This document shows positions 1-8,839 of a DNA stretch of 64,000 nt, piece after piece. The first letter of the stretch is position 1. Every line of letters begins with the position of its first letter. A program made the translations under genes and the position numbers. Source of the stretch: Haloarcula argentinensis DSM 12282 (GTDB lineage Archaea > Halobacteriota > Halobacteria > Halobacteriales > Haloarculaceae); NCBI GenBank assembly GCA_000336895.1, contig AOLX01000027.1, forward strand, positions 62,001-126,000, read 5' to 3'. The notes below the pieces were generated by a model. The model was not told the origin of the DNA, did no database searches, and saw only the letters and a list, made by a program, of their open reading frames with translations.

Positions 1-2
1 CC

Positions 3-860
3 ACACCGACTACTGAAACGGCCGCGTCGTCACCGGACCCGTCTGGCGACCCTCTCATCGAACAGTCGATTGACGTGGAAGGAACTGACGCGACTGCGGG
101 TGAAACGGGGAAGCCAGTCATCGAGTCCAGTGACCTGAACGTGTTCTACGGCGAGACGCAGGCGCTCCAGAGCATCGATCTGGCCATCCCCGAGAAACAG
201 GTGACAGCCATGATCGGCCCCTCCGGCTGTGGCAAGTCCACGTTCCTGCGGTGTATCAACCGCATGAACGATCTCATCGACGCGGCACGGGTCGAGGGGG
301 ATCTCTACTTCGAGGGGAAGAACGTCTACGATGCCGACGTGGACCCGGTGGCGCTGCGGCGACGCATTGGGATGGTGTTCCAGCATCCGAACCCCTTCCC
401 AAAGAGCATCTACGACAACGTCGCCTACGGCCTCCGGATTCAGGACCAGACGGAGAACATCGACGAGAAGGTCGAAACGGCGCTCAAGCGCGCCGCACTG
501 TGGGACGAAGTCAAAGACCAACTGGACAAGAGCGCACTCGACCTCTCAGGCGGCCAGCAACAGCGGCTCTGTATCGCCCGCGCCATCGCCGTCGACCCGG
601 ATGTCATTCTGATGGACGAGCCGGCGTCGGCGCTTGACCCGATCGCCACATCGAAGATCGAGGACCTCATCGAGGAACTGGCCGAGGAGTTCACTGTCGT
701 TATCGTTACTCACAACATGCAGCAGGCGGCCCGCATCTCGGATAAGACCGCTGTCTTCCTCACCGGCGGCGAGCTCGTCGAGTTCGACGATACAGACAAG
801 ATCTTCGAGAACCCCGACAGCCAGCGCGTCGAGGACTACATCACCGGCAAGTTCGGATAG
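3..860 (+). CDS. pstB: Phosphate ABC transporter ATP-binding protein PstB (5' end cut by window edge)
   Basis: This is the ATPase subunit of the high-affinity phosphate importer PstSCAB, acting on the cytoplasmic face of the membrane. Counting from the GTG at base 75, the Walker A motif GPSGCGKST is at residues 48-56, the ABC signature LSGGQQQR at 157-163 and the Walker B VILMDEP near 177-182. These and the insert [15 protein letters not shown] are typical of PstB. The frame stays open upstream of base 75 to the window edge and encodes a Ser/Thr/Pro-rich stretch. The true start is therefore probably outside the window, with a low-complexity N-terminal extension common in haloarchaeal PstB. 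The rest of the pst operon is expected to the left. Confidence 0.95.
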   Translation, partial: TPTTETAASSPDPSGDPLIEQSIDVEGTDATAGETGKPVIESSDLNVFYGETQALQSIDLAIPEKQVTAMIGPSGCGKSTFLRCINRMNDLIDAARVEGDLYFEGKNVYDADVDPVALRRRIGMVFQHPNPFPKSIYDNVAYGLRIQDQTENIDEKVETALKRAALWDEVKDQLDKSALDLSGGQQQRLCIARAIAVDPDVILMDEPASALDPIATSKIEDLIEELAEEFTVVIVTHNMQQAARISDKTAVFLTGGELVEFDDTDKIFENPDSQRVEDYITGKFG

Positions 861-889
861 CTGTCTCTCGCAGCCGTTTTTGTCACCGC

Positions 890-1735
890 TTACCGCTCCA
901 GCGTCGCTTCCGTGTCGATGCCGTACACCGCTTTCGGTGTCTCGACGTGTGCTGTTCTGACCGCGTCCTCGTGCCCGTTTTCGAGTAGCCAGCGGACGCG
1001 CCGTGGCACGGTCTTCGGTCCAAGCACCGCGCCGGGGCGGTCCGGGTCGTCGATGTAGTCCGTCTCCATCAGGAACGGCTCGTCAGTCTCGACCGCGATC
1101 TCCAGTTCGTCTTTGTCTGCAAGTACTGATTTGACCGGGCCACGGAGTTGACCGCCGGAGTAGTGTTTGACGACCTGCGTCCGGTCGAGGCCACGATCTT
1201 CGGCCCAGCCAGCCACCGCTTCGAAATCTTCGCCGCCCTCGGTGTGGAGCTGTATCGCACAGCCCACGTCGGCGGCGCGTTCGAACCCGTGACACATCAC
1301 TTCGTTCGAGGCTTCCCAGACGACGTCGTCCACGTCGTAGTGCGGTCGCCCGGACTTCATCGCGAGCGCGTCGCTGTTATCGACGTACTCCGCCGCCACG
1401 TCGAGGCCAGCCTGCATGATGTCTCGCGCTTCCGGCGGCGTGTAGCCGCCGTCGACGAGCTTCGAAATCAGCGCCGGGTGGACACCGAGGACGGGCCAGG
1501 CGCGACCGTCCAGCACCTCGGATGCTGCGGCGGCGGCCTCTACGGTGAGGTCGAACACCTCGCGGAAGATTGCCTCGTCGGTGCCCTTCTCGACGAGGTG
1601 CCACGACGGCTTGTTGAGCACAAGCAGGTGTGTTCCGCCCTGAGACGCGAACTCCTCGGCTGCCGCGACGTTCCGGCCGTTGACCGGGTCGAGATGGAGG
1701 TGGTTGTCCAGTACCGGCGTGTCGTCGATATCCAT
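890..1735 (-). CDS. TatD-related metal-dependent hydrolase
   Basis: This 281-residue protein is an amidohydrolase-fold hydrolase of the archaeal TatD-like group. The N-terminal metal-binding HxH is visible as NHLHLD (His12, His14), and acidic and His residues later in the chain ([15 protein letters not shown]) fit the rest of a TIM-barrel metal site. The biological substrate is unknown; bacterial TatD proteins are deoxyribonucleases, but that activity cannot be assumed here. It is convergent with pstB, with about 30 bases between the two stop codons. The downstream sequence includes a short T-rich stretch near 876-880. Confidence 0.8.
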   Translation of the reverse strand: MDIDDTPVLDNHLHLDPVNGRNVAAAEEFASQGGTHLLVLNKPSWHLVEKGTDEAIFREVFDLTVEAAAAASEVLDGRAWPVLGVHPALISKLVDGGYTPPEARDIMQAGLDVAAEYVDNSDALAMKSGRPHYDVDDVVWEASNEVMCHGFERAADVGCAIQLHTEGGEDFEAVAGWAEDRGLDRTQVVKHYSGGQLRGPVKSVLADKDELEIAVETDEPFLMETDYIDDPDRPGAVLGPKTVPRRVRWLLENGHEDAVRTAHVETPKAVYGIDTEATLER

Positions 1736-1788
1736 ACGTGCTCAATGGTACTGGCCAAAAAAACAGTTGGCGTCATGGGCTTCAAACC

Positions 1789-2235
1789 CTAGAGCGTCAC
1801 TGCATCTTCGGCCGCGTTGCGTAACGCGTCAGAGCGGCCGTACTCACCCGGCGCGATAGCGACCGTTTTGACCCCCTCCCGTGCGGCCACTTCCAGCGCC
1901 GGCTTGAAATCCGTATCTCGCGAGGCGACGGCCAGTACGTCGATCTGTCCCGAGGCGACGGCATCAGTCGCGTCAACGGCGAGCCGGACATCGACGTCAC
2001 CGCTGGTGGTTCGAACCTCGAACCCGCGAGCCTCGGCGGCCTGGATGAGTCCCGGTGAGGCGTTCTGGTCGACGTAGAGGCGAGTGACTGCCAGCGGGCC
2101 GTACTCGGCTGCGATATCCCGGACCTCGTCCAAATCGACATCGAACTCGGACCTGAGTACGTTCGGACCGTCGACGAACAGCCCGACGCGCTGTCGCGAG
2201 TCTTTCTCTTCGAATAGCCGACGGAGCAGCTTCAT
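1789..2235 (-). CDS. NYN-domain (PIN-like) protein, putative RNase
   Basis: This protein of about 148 residues contains a NYN domain, a PIN-like nuclease fold. The key acidic motifs are LFVDGPN (Asp22), the DVDVRLAVDA region and ASRDTDFKPAL near the C terminus, which together form the usual metal-binding cluster. The start is placed at the ATG at 2235 (MKLLRRLFEEKDSRQ) because the longer frame to 2319 adds a basic, non-acidic stretch unlike a haloarchaeal protein. Such proteins are candidate ribonucleases or RNA-binding regulators; the target is unknown. It is divergent from the PAS kinase, with TATATA at 2298-2303 between the two genes. Confidence 0.8.
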   Translation of the reverse strand: MKLLRRLFEEKDSRQRVGLFVDGPNVLRSEFDVDLDEVRDIAAEYGPLAVTRLYVDQNASPGLIQAAEARGFEVRTTSGDVDVRLAVDATDAVASGQIDVLAVASRDTDFKPALEVAAREGVKTVAIAPGEYGRSDALRNAAEDAVTL

Positions 2236-2297
2236 GCGCCTCTTTCCCCGCCCAGGCCGCTTATGCGTGCCGCTTCGTTCTGTAAACCTCTCACCGC

Positions 2298-2303
2298 TAT
2301 ATA
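2298..2303. promoter_or_regulatory. TATA-like element between divergent NYN gene and PAS kinase
   Basis: TATATA lies in the 160-base space between the NYN gene start (2235) and the likely kinase start (2398). It is symmetrical, so it could serve either direction. For the kinase it would place transcription near 2325, before the ATG at 2398. Confidence 0.35.
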
Positions 2304-2397
2304 GAATGACATGGCACAAAACTTAGGACGATACCTCCCACACACTACAGACACATTTCATGCGGAGTCGGCCAGCAACAAGCACAGGATTAGACAT

Positions 2398-4191
2398 ATG
2401 AGTAAAGAATCTCTGCACGATCAAGACGTGCTAAACGGGCTTTGTGAGATAATCTCCGATCCGGCTATCGTCCTAGACGCCAACGGCGTCTTTGTCGACA
2501 TCATCCACAACGCCCACAACGGGGCATTATTTTTCAAAGACCCGGAAGCACTGCTGGGAACGGACCTCTGGGATATTTTCTCTACAGCACAGGCTGACCA
2601 GTTTTATGCGATTATCGAAGAGGTCTTAGAAACAGGTGAACAGCAGCACATCGAGTATCAGCTATCGCTCGATCATGGGGAGCGATACTTCGAGGCTCGT
2701 GTCACGCCAGTCGGCGGTGATAGCGCTGGGCGGGTGCTATGGCTGGCGGAAGATATCACGCAACGGAAGCAACGGCGAGAGAAGCAAGCCCTCATCGAGC
2801 GGGTGTTCGAGGTCAGTCCGGTCGGTATCGTCGTCGTAGAGCGGTCCGGCAGGATTTCGCTGGCTAACGACCGCGCCGAGGAGCTACTCGGTCTCGAACG
2901 CAAGGAGATCACTCGGAGACAGTACAACCAACCGGAGTGGAATATCTCCTACGAAGACGGGACCCCGATCCCTGAATCGGACCATCCAGTTACGCAGGTG
3001 TTCGAATCGGGCGAGCCAGTGTTCGGGTTCGAGCACTGGATAGAACTCGACGACGGGAGCGAGCGGTGGCTTTCGAGCAATGCCGCGCCGATACTGGGTG
3101 ATGACGGGACCATCGAGCGCGTCGTCGTCGGTCTGGACGACGCAACGAGGCTGAAACAGCGGGAGGAACAACTGGAGTGGCTCGTCGGAACCGAAACCTT
3201 GGCTGACGTTGGCGGGTGGGAGCTCGATCTGGAGACGGATATGATAGAGGGAACTGCCGGGATGAAGCGCCTCTATGGAACGCCGGAGTACAATCCGACG
3301 CTCGAGGAGGCCATCGAGCAGTACCACCCCAACGATAGAGCGGCCGTTCGCGACGCTATCGAGACCTGCCGTGAAACTGGCGAACCGATGGAACTGGAGG
3401 CACGCCGTCAGACCGCTGACGAAACCGAGCGCTGGTTCCGACTCCGGGCGGAAAAAACTGTCCGGGACGGGACGCCGAAACTGCGTGGCATCGTTCGTGA
3501 CATCACACAGGACAAAGAGCGAGAGCAGCGGCTCATGGTCATGAGTCGGATTCTCCGGCACAACATCCGGAACAAGCTGACCGTGATACGGGGTAATTCG
3601 AGACTCCTCAAAGAAGAACTCGACTCGCCTGATTTCTCCGTTGACGCTGCTAGTGGACACATCGACAGAATCGAAAACGCCTCGAAAGAGCTTGACTCGC
3701 TGGCCGAGCGCGCACGGACGTTTGATCGGGCTATCGAGCGCGACCTCCGTGATGGCACACTTCACCTCCAGCAAGCCTTCACCGATATCCGGGACGAATT
3801 CACACCGCAGCATCCCGAAGCCACCATTGAAGTCGTACCAACCGACACAGAGGTATCGGGCGACAGGATGGCTATCGACCTGATACTGGAGATCATCGTC
3901 GAAAACGCCATCGAATACAGCGACCTGCCTGATCCGAAAGTCAAGCTTACCGCCGAAGAAACGATGACAGGCCAAGTGATAGTCAGCATCGATACCGATG
4001 GATCTGCTATCCCAGATATGGAACGCAATGTCTTGGCCTCAGAAACCGAGGGGCCAGTGGCACACAGCCGTGGACTCGGACTGTGGGCAGTTACGTGGCT
4101 CGTCCGACGCCTTGGTGGGTCTGTGACAATCGACGAGGACCACGACGAAACGCGGGTCGAACTCGTGTTCCCGCTGGCCCGAAGCGAGTAA
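2398..4191 (+). CDS. Multi-PAS sensor histidine kinase
   Basis: This is a soluble sensor kinase of about 597 residues from the ATG at 2398; an upstream ATG at 2311 would add 29 residues of non-conserved sequence. It has three consecutive PAS/PAC domains ending in motifs such as EDITQRKQR and RDITQDKERE, then a haloarchaeal H-box, ILRHNIRNKL, with the phospho-accepting His near residue 388. The ATPase domain has an N-box (VENAIEYSD) and a G2 box GLGLW at about 559. The G1 box is unusual: IDTDGSAIPD replaces the usual DNGxGIP. No membrane segment is visible, so it should sense a cytoplasmic signal. No response regulator is adjacent. Confidence 0.88.
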   Translation: MSKESLHDQDVLNGLCEIISDPAIVLDANGVFVDIIHNAHNGALFFKDPEALLGTDLWDIFSTAQADQFYAIIEEVLETGEQQHIEYQLSLDHGERYFEARVTPVGGDSAGRVLWLAEDITQRKQRREKQALIERVFEVSPVGIVVVERSGRISLANDRAEELLGLERKEITRRQYNQPEWNISYEDGTPIPESDHPVTQVFESGEPVFGFEHWIELDDGSERWLSSNAAPILGDDGTIERVVVGLDDATRLKQREEQLEWLVGTETLADVGGWELDLETDMIEGTAGMKRLYGTPEYNPTLEEAIEQYHPNDRAAVRDAIETCRETGEPMELEARRQTADETERWFRLRAEKTVRDGTPKLRGIVRDITQDKEREQRLMVMSRILRHNIRNKLTVIRGNSRLLKEELDSPDFSVDAASGHIDRIENASKELDSLAERARTFDRAIERDLRDGTLHLQQAFTDIRDEFTPQHPEATIEVVPTDTEVSGDRMAIDLILEIIVENAIEYSDLPDPKVKLTAEETMTGQVIVSIDTDGSAIPDMERNVLASETEGPVAHSRGLGLWAVTWLVRRLGGSVTIDEDHDETRVELVFPLARSE

Positions 4192-4260
4192 CGGGCTGAC
4201 CACTAATTTTCGGTCCTGCTCTTGCCGTCCATATGCCACAAAAGCCGATTTGATATCGCG

Positions 4261-4267
4261 GTATATG
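4261..4267 (+). promoter_or_regulatory. Putative TATA box of the glycine cleavage operon
   Basis: GTATATG lies about 70 bases before the gcvT start codon. If used, the transcript would have a leader of roughly 45 bases. The only other AT-rich stretch before gcvT is just downstream, at 4268-4274. Confidence 0.35.
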
Positions 4268-4335
4268 ATTTATCAGAGACCACACAGGCGGTGAAGGGCC
4301 AAACGGTAAGACCACGCGGTTCGACAGGTCCGGGT

Positions 4336-5427
4336 ATGACACTGCGGGCACCACCGCTCTCTGCGGTTCACCGGCGGGCCGACGCTTCGTTCACCGATTT
4401 CGGCGGGTGGGAGATGCCGGTCGAGTTCGAGTCGATCCGCACAGAACACGAGGCAGTCCGGAGCGAAGCCGGGAAGTTCGACGTTTCGCACATGGGACAG
4501 ATAACCGTGGACGGCCCGGACGCGACGACGCTGACACAGCGGCTGACCACCAATGATGTGACCGTGCTGGACCCGGGCGAGGCCCAGTACGGGGCGATCA
4601 CAGACGAGGACGGGATTATGCTGGACGACACCGTCGTCTACCGACTACCGGAAGGTGCGGCCGACGAGTTCCTGTTCATCCCGAACGCCGGGCACGACGG
4701 GGAAATGACCGAACGGTGGCTCTCTGAGCGGGACGAGCGCGGGCTCGACGCAACGGTGACGAACCGGACCGAGGAGTACTCGATGATCGCCGTCCAGGGG
4801 CCTGACGCGCCGGACCTGCTGGCGGCCGAGACAGATGTTTCGCTCGCTGGCCTATCGCGGTTCGAGGTGGCTGACGGGGTCGTTGCTGGCGTCGACTCGC
4901 TGATCGCTCGGACGGGCTACACCGGCGAACCCGGCTTTGAAATCCTCTGCCCGCCCAACGGTGCCGAGGCGGTCTGGAGCGCGCTGGAGTGTCAGCCATG
5001 TGGACTGGGCGCACGCGATACACTTCGTCTGGAGATGGGTTTTCTGCTCTCCGGTCAAGAGTTCCATCCGGTCGACGAGCCCCGGACGCCCTACGAGGCC
5101 GGCATCGGCTGGACGGTTGCGCTCGATACGGAGTTCGTCGGTCGGGACGCTCTGGAGGGCGTCGCTGCGGATGGTCCCGAAGAAAAGCTCGTCGGCATCG
5201 AGCTCCTCGACCGCGGCGTCCCGCGCCACGGGTACGACGTGACAACGCCGCAGGGGGAGCCGATCGGCCACATCACAAGCGGAACGATGAGTCCGACACT
5301 GGGATCGCCGATTGCCCTCGCCTACGTCCCGGCGGCGTACGCCGAACCGGACGAGTCCGTCCGCGTTGTCGTCCGCGGTGAACCGAAGAAAGCACGTACC
5401 AGGAGCACGCCATTCCTCGATAGATGA
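4336..5427 (+). CDS. gcvT: Glycine cleavage system T protein (aminomethyltransferase)
   Basis: GcvT transfers the methylene group from the aminomethyl-lipoyl H protein to tetrahydrofolate and releases ammonia. The start is placed at ATG 4336 ([19 protein letters not shown]), which matches the family N terminus; the open frame to 4222 is upstream extension. Family features include [10 protein letters not shown], the DVSHMGQ motif, [12 protein letters not shown] and the C-terminal [12 protein letters not shown]. The length of about 363 residues is normal. It overlaps gcvH by four bases (ATGA), which indicates translational coupling in a gcvT-gcvH-gcvPA-gcvPB operon. Confidence 0.96.
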   Translation: MTLRAPPLSAVHRRADASFTDFGGWEMPVEFESIRTEHEAVRSEAGKFDVSHMGQITVDGPDATTLTQRLTTNDVTVLDPGEAQYGAITDEDGIMLDDTVVYRLPEGAADEFLFIPNAGHDGEMTERWLSERDERGLDATVTNRTEEYSMIAVQGPDAPDLLAAETDVSLAGLSRFEVADGVVAGVDSLIARTGYTGEPGFEILCPPNGAEAVWSALECQPCGLGARDTLRLEMGFLLSGQEFHPVDEPRTPYEAGIGWTVALDTEFVGRDALEGVAADGPEEKLVGIELLDRGVPRHGYDVTTPQGEPIGHITSGTMSPTLGSPIALAYVPAAYAEPDESVRVVVRGEPKKARTRSTPFLDR

Positions 5428-5807
5428 GCTTCGACGTTCCCGACGACCTGCGATATCTGGAGTCACACGAATGGGTACGCGTCGCCGGAGACACTGCCAA
5501 GGTTGGCATCACGGCGTTCGCACAGGACGAACTCGGCGACGTGGTGTTCGTCGAGCTGCCCGAGGAAGGGGCGGAGCTGACCGCTGGTGAGGACTTCGGC
5601 GTCGTGGAGTCTATCAAGGCTGTGTCTGACGTGTACGCCCCCGTCTCCGGCACCGTCACAGCAGTCAACGACCGACTCCGCGACGAGCCGGAACTGCTGA
5701 ACGAAGACCCATTCGGTGACGGCTGGATGCTCAAGCTAGAGGTCGACGACGAGAGCGAAACCGACGACCTGCTGTCACCCGACGCGTACCGCGACCAGAT
5801 CGAGTAA
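5424..5807 (+). CDS. gcvH: Glycine cleavage system H protein
   Basis: This 127-residue protein is the lipoyl carrier that shuttles the aminomethyl group between the P, T and L proteins. The lipoyl-accepting lysine is Lys65 in [12 protein letters not shown], a position conserved in the family. The flanking signature [12 protein letters not shown] is also typical. The start codon overlaps the gcvT stop. About 108 bases follow before gcvPA. Confidence 0.97.
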   Translation: MSFDVPDDLRYLESHEWVRVAGDTAKVGITAFAQDELGDVVFVELPEEGAELTAGEDFGVVESIKAVSDVYAPVSGTVTAVNDRLRDEPELLNEDPFGDGWMLKLEVDDESETDDLLSPDAYRDQIE

Positions 5808-5824
5808 GGCTTGGTGGCAGCGGT

Positions 5825-5837
5825 CCCCCGCAGGGGG
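5825..5837 (+). other. Short GC hairpin in the gcvH-gcvPA spacer
   Basis: CCCCC and GGGGG are separated by three bases (GCA) in the spacer between gcvH and gcvPA. The hairpin could slow transcription or protect the mRNA between two halves of the operon. There is no T tract after it, so it is not a convincing terminator. Confidence 0.35.
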
Positions 5838-5915
5838 TGAAAGGAGTAACCTAATGTGGACACGGTCGCTAGCTGTCGATATCATGTCACCCCGGCGCTA
5901 CTGGGTGGTTCTCCA

Positions 5916-7259
5916 ATGAGCGATAGTGATTCACATGCCACAGGCAGTCCGTACGCACCGCAGACGGCCGCAGAAACCGCGGCGATGCTCGACGCGGTCG
6001 GAGCCGACGACCTCGAGTCGCTGTTCGACGTTCCCGAATCAGTGGCTTTCGACGGCGAGTTCGGTATCGACGCCCGGAGCGAGCGGGCAGCGCGCCGGGA
6101 AGTCGCTGGCCTTCTGGGTCGTAACGCCGACCTCACAGAGTTCCTTGGCCGTGGCCACTACGACCACTACGTCCCGAGCGTTGTCGACGACCTCGCAAGC
6201 CGGTCGGAGTTCCTGACCTCATACACGCAGTACCAGCCCGAGGTCGCACAGGGCTTTCTCCAAGCGTTGTTCGAGTTCCAGTCGATGCTGGTGGAACTCA
6301 CGGGACTGGGCGTCGCCAACTGCTCGATGTACGACGACGCGACGGCGCTGGGCGAGGCGGCGACGCTGTCACAGCGCGTGCGCTCGGTGTCCGGCGATCG
6401 GATTCTGGTTCCCGAACACCTCCGGGAGGGCAAACGAGCCGTGCTGTCGAACTACGCCGATGGACCGGACCTCACGGTCGAGTCGTACCCGATGACCCAC
6501 GGCGTCGTCGACGTCCCGGCGCTGGCCGACCAGATCGGCGACGACACTGCCATGGTGTACGCCGAGTCGCCGACGGTCCGGGGCGTCATCGAGGAACGGC
6601 TCGGCGCAATCGGCGATCTAGCCCACGACCACGAAGCGCTGTTCTGTCTCGGCTCGGACCCGATAGCGCTGTCTCTGCTGGAGCGGCCGGCCGATGTCGG
6701 GGCCGACGTGGTCGTCGGCGACGCCGCATCGCTGGGGACCGGAACGGCGTACGGCTTCGGCCTGGGGATGTTCGTCACCCGCGAGGAGTACTTGCGGCAG
6801 GTCCCCGGTCGGCTGGTCGGGGCCAGCGAAGACGCCGCCGACCGACGCGCGTACACGCTGACCCTCCAGACGCGAGAGCAGCACATCCGCAAGGAGCGGG
6901 CCACCTCCAACATCTGTACGAACCAGGCGTGGGTCGCGCTCCGAACCGCGATGCACGCCGCGTGGCTCGGCCCGGACGGGCTGGTCGACCTCGCAGAGGA
7001 CTGTGTGACCCGCGCCCGTGACTTGGCTGGCCGCCTCGACGACATTGTCGGCGTGAAAGCGCCGATTCACGGCCGCCACCACTTCCGGGAGTTCCTCGCC
7101 CGCACGGACCAGCCCGCAAGCGCCATCGTTGCCGATCTCGCGGCTGAGGGCTTCGCAGTCCACGCGGTCGACGACCATCTGGTACAGGTGTGTGTGACCG
7201 AGACCACTGCTGACGCCACAGACGAGTTTGTGGCGGCGTTCCGGGAGGTAGCGAAATGA
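5916..7259 (+). CDS. gcvPA: Glycine dehydrogenase (decarboxylating) subunit 1
   Basis: This is the N-terminal-half subunit of the two-part P protein, which decarboxylates glycine with PLP and loads the H protein. The start is ATG 5916 ([21 protein letters not shown]). Family features include [45 protein letters not shown] and the C-terminal [12 protein letters not shown] segment. The length of about 447 residues is normal. The PLP lysine sits in the partner subunit, encoded next. Confidence 0.95.
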   Translation: MSDSDSHATGSPYAPQTAAETAAMLDAVGADDLESLFDVPESVAFDGEFGIDARSERAARREVAGLLGRNADLTEFLGRGHYDHYVPSVVDDLASRSEFLTSYTQYQPEVAQGFLQALFEFQSMLVELTGLGVANCSMYDDATALGEAATLSQRVRSVSGDRILVPEHLREGKRAVLSNYADGPDLTVESYPMTHGVVDVPALADQIGDDTAMVYAESPTVRGVIEERLGAIGDLAHDHEALFCLGSDPIALSLLERPADVGADVVVGDAASLGTGTAYGFGLGMFVTREEYLRQVPGRLVGASEDAADRRAYTLTLQTREQHIRKERATSNICTNQAWVALRTAMHAAWLGPDGLVDLAEDCVTRARDLAGRLDDIVGVKAPIHGRHHFREFLARTDQPASAIVADLAAEGFAVHAVDDHLVQVCVTETTADATDEFVAAFREVAK

Positions 7260-7288
7260 CACTCGCCTCGCGCTACTTGGCGAAACAC

Positions 7289-7311
7289 CGTGGGACAAAC
7301 CACGTCCCACG
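7289..7311 (+). other. Perfect 8-bp inverted repeat between gcvPA and gcvPB
   Basis: CGTGGGAC (7289-7296) and GTCCCACG (7304-7311) are perfectly complementary with a seven-base loop. The hairpin lies 30 bases before the GTG start of gcvPB, inside the 82-base spacer of an otherwise tightly packed operon. It is a candidate mRNA processing or stabilising element that could balance expression of the two P subunits. Confidence 0.45.
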
Positions 7312-7341
7312 AGCTTCACGCTCGACAGGGGGGAGTCTCGC

Positions 7342-8763
7342 GTGAAATACGATCAAGCGCGCTGGACCGATAACAGCGACGACCGGTACGAGCCGCTGCT
7401 CTCGGAGAAGGCGAACGAAACGTTCGACATTGAGGACTCGCCACTGCCCGATGACCTGACGCGAGACAGCCTCTCACTGCCGGACCCGGCCGAACCCGAA
7501 CTGGCCCGGCACTACACGCGCCTCTCGCAGATGAACTACGGCGTCGAGAGCGGGCCGTTCCCGCTTGGCTCGTGTACGATGAAGTACAACCCTTCCTTCA
7601 CTGAGGATGTGGCCGCACGGGCAGACGCGGCAATCCACCCGGACCGCCCCGATTCGACGGTCCAGGGGACGCTGGCGCTGTGTCACCGGCTTCAGGACTA
7701 TCTGGGCCGCATCGGCGGTATGGACGCCGTGACGCTGCAGCCGCCGGCCGGCGCAGCTGGCGAGTTTACCGGCATCCAGATCGCGAAGGCCTACCACGAA
7801 CATAACGACGACGAGCGCTCGGAGGTCGTCATCCCGGACTCGGCCCACGGCACGAACTTCGCGACGGCGGCGATGGCCGGCTACGAGGTCGTGGAGCTAC
7901 CGAGCGGCGACGACGGGCGCGTCGACATCGAGGCACTGGAGGCGGCTGTCGGCGACGACACCGCCGCGCTGATGCTCACGAACCCCAACACGCTGGGGCT
8001 GTTCGAGCGCGATATCGAGCACGTCGCCGATATCGTCCACGACGCCGGCGGCCTGCTGTACTACGACGGCGCGAACCTCAACGCCCTGCTGGGGCGCGCT
8101 CGCCCCGGCGACATGGGCTTCGACGTGATGCACTACAACGTCCACAAGACGTTCGCGACGCCCCACGGCGGCGGTGGCCCCGGTGCCGGCCCGGTCGGCG
8201 TCCGCGAGGAACTGTCCCAGTTCCTCCCGAACCCACACGTCAGAGAGCGCGGCGGCAACTACGAACACTACGAGCCGGACCACTCGATTGGGAAGGTCCA
8301 CGGTTTCTACGGTAACTGGCCGGTACTGCTCAAGACCTTTGCCTATATCGCCAGGCTCGGCGACGACGGGCTCCGGGACGCCAGCGCCAAGGCCGTCCTG
8401 AACGCGAACTACCTCGCCGAGCAGATCGAGTACGAGGTGCCCTTTGGCCCGTTCCACCACGAGTTCGTCGCCAGTGCGGGCGAGCAGGACGCCGCCGACG
8501 CGGCCAAGCGGATGCTCGACTACGGCGTCCACCCGCCGACGACGAAGTGGCCCGAAATCGTCGACGAGGCGCTGATGACCGAGCCCACGGAGAGCGAAAC
8601 CAGACGCTCGCTGGACCAGCTCGCAGCCGCGTTCAACGCCGTGGCCAGTGATTCTGACGCCGAACTGGCCGACGCGCCGTTGCGTCCGGCGGCGAAACGC
8701 ATCGACCAGGCGACTGCGGCCCGGAACCCGCGACTCTCCTGGCAGGCGCTTGACGACACGTAG
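7342..8763 (+). CDS. gcvPB: Glycine dehydrogenase (decarboxylating) subunit 2
   Basis: This 473-residue protein is the C-terminal-half subunit of the P protein. The PLP-binding lysine is Lys269 in HYNVHKTFATPHGGGGPGAGP, a hallmark of the family. FPLGSCTMKYNP near the N terminus is also diagnostic. The start codon is GTG at 7342, supported by conservation from MKYDQARW onwards. It is the last gene of the gcv operon; the next gene starts 77 bases later and encodes an unrelated kinase. Confidence 0.96.
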   Translation: MKYDQARWTDNSDDRYEPLLSEKANETFDIEDSPLPDDLTRDSLSLPDPAEPELARHYTRLSQMNYGVESGPFPLGSCTMKYNPSFTEDVAARADAAIHPDRPDSTVQGTLALCHRLQDYLGRIGGMDAVTLQPPAGAAGEFTGIQIAKAYHEHNDDERSEVVIPDSAHGTNFATAAMAGYEVVELPSGDDGRVDIEALEAAVGDDTAALMLTNPNTLGLFERDIEHVADIVHDAGGLLYYDGANLNALLGRARPGDMGFDVMHYNVHKTFATPHGGGGPGAGPVGVREELSQFLPNPHVRERGGNYEHYEPDHSIGKVHGFYGNWPVLLKTFAYIARLGDDGLRDASAKAVLNANYLAEQIEYEVPFGPFHHEFVASAGEQDAADAAKRMLDYGVHPPTTKWPEIVDEALMTEPTESETRRSLDQLAAAFNAVASDSDAELADAPLRPAAKRIDQATAARNPRLSWQALDDT

Positions 8764-8839
8764 CCGCTCGTTTCGACATTTGATACTCTTGCCCGAGCGT
8801 ATATGCCACCCCGACGTATAGCAGTTACAACGGAACGCT

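Noticed and set aside
2884-3975. Long minus-strand open frame inside the PAS kinase gene
   Set aside because: It mirrors the codon structure of the plus-strand kinase, whose PAS and kinase motifs are intact; long antisense frames are common in GC-rich genomes.
4192-4335. Possible glycine riboswitch before gcvT
   Set aside because: The leader is short and I see none of the tandem-aptamer structure of bacterial glycine riboswitches, which are not known from haloarchaea.
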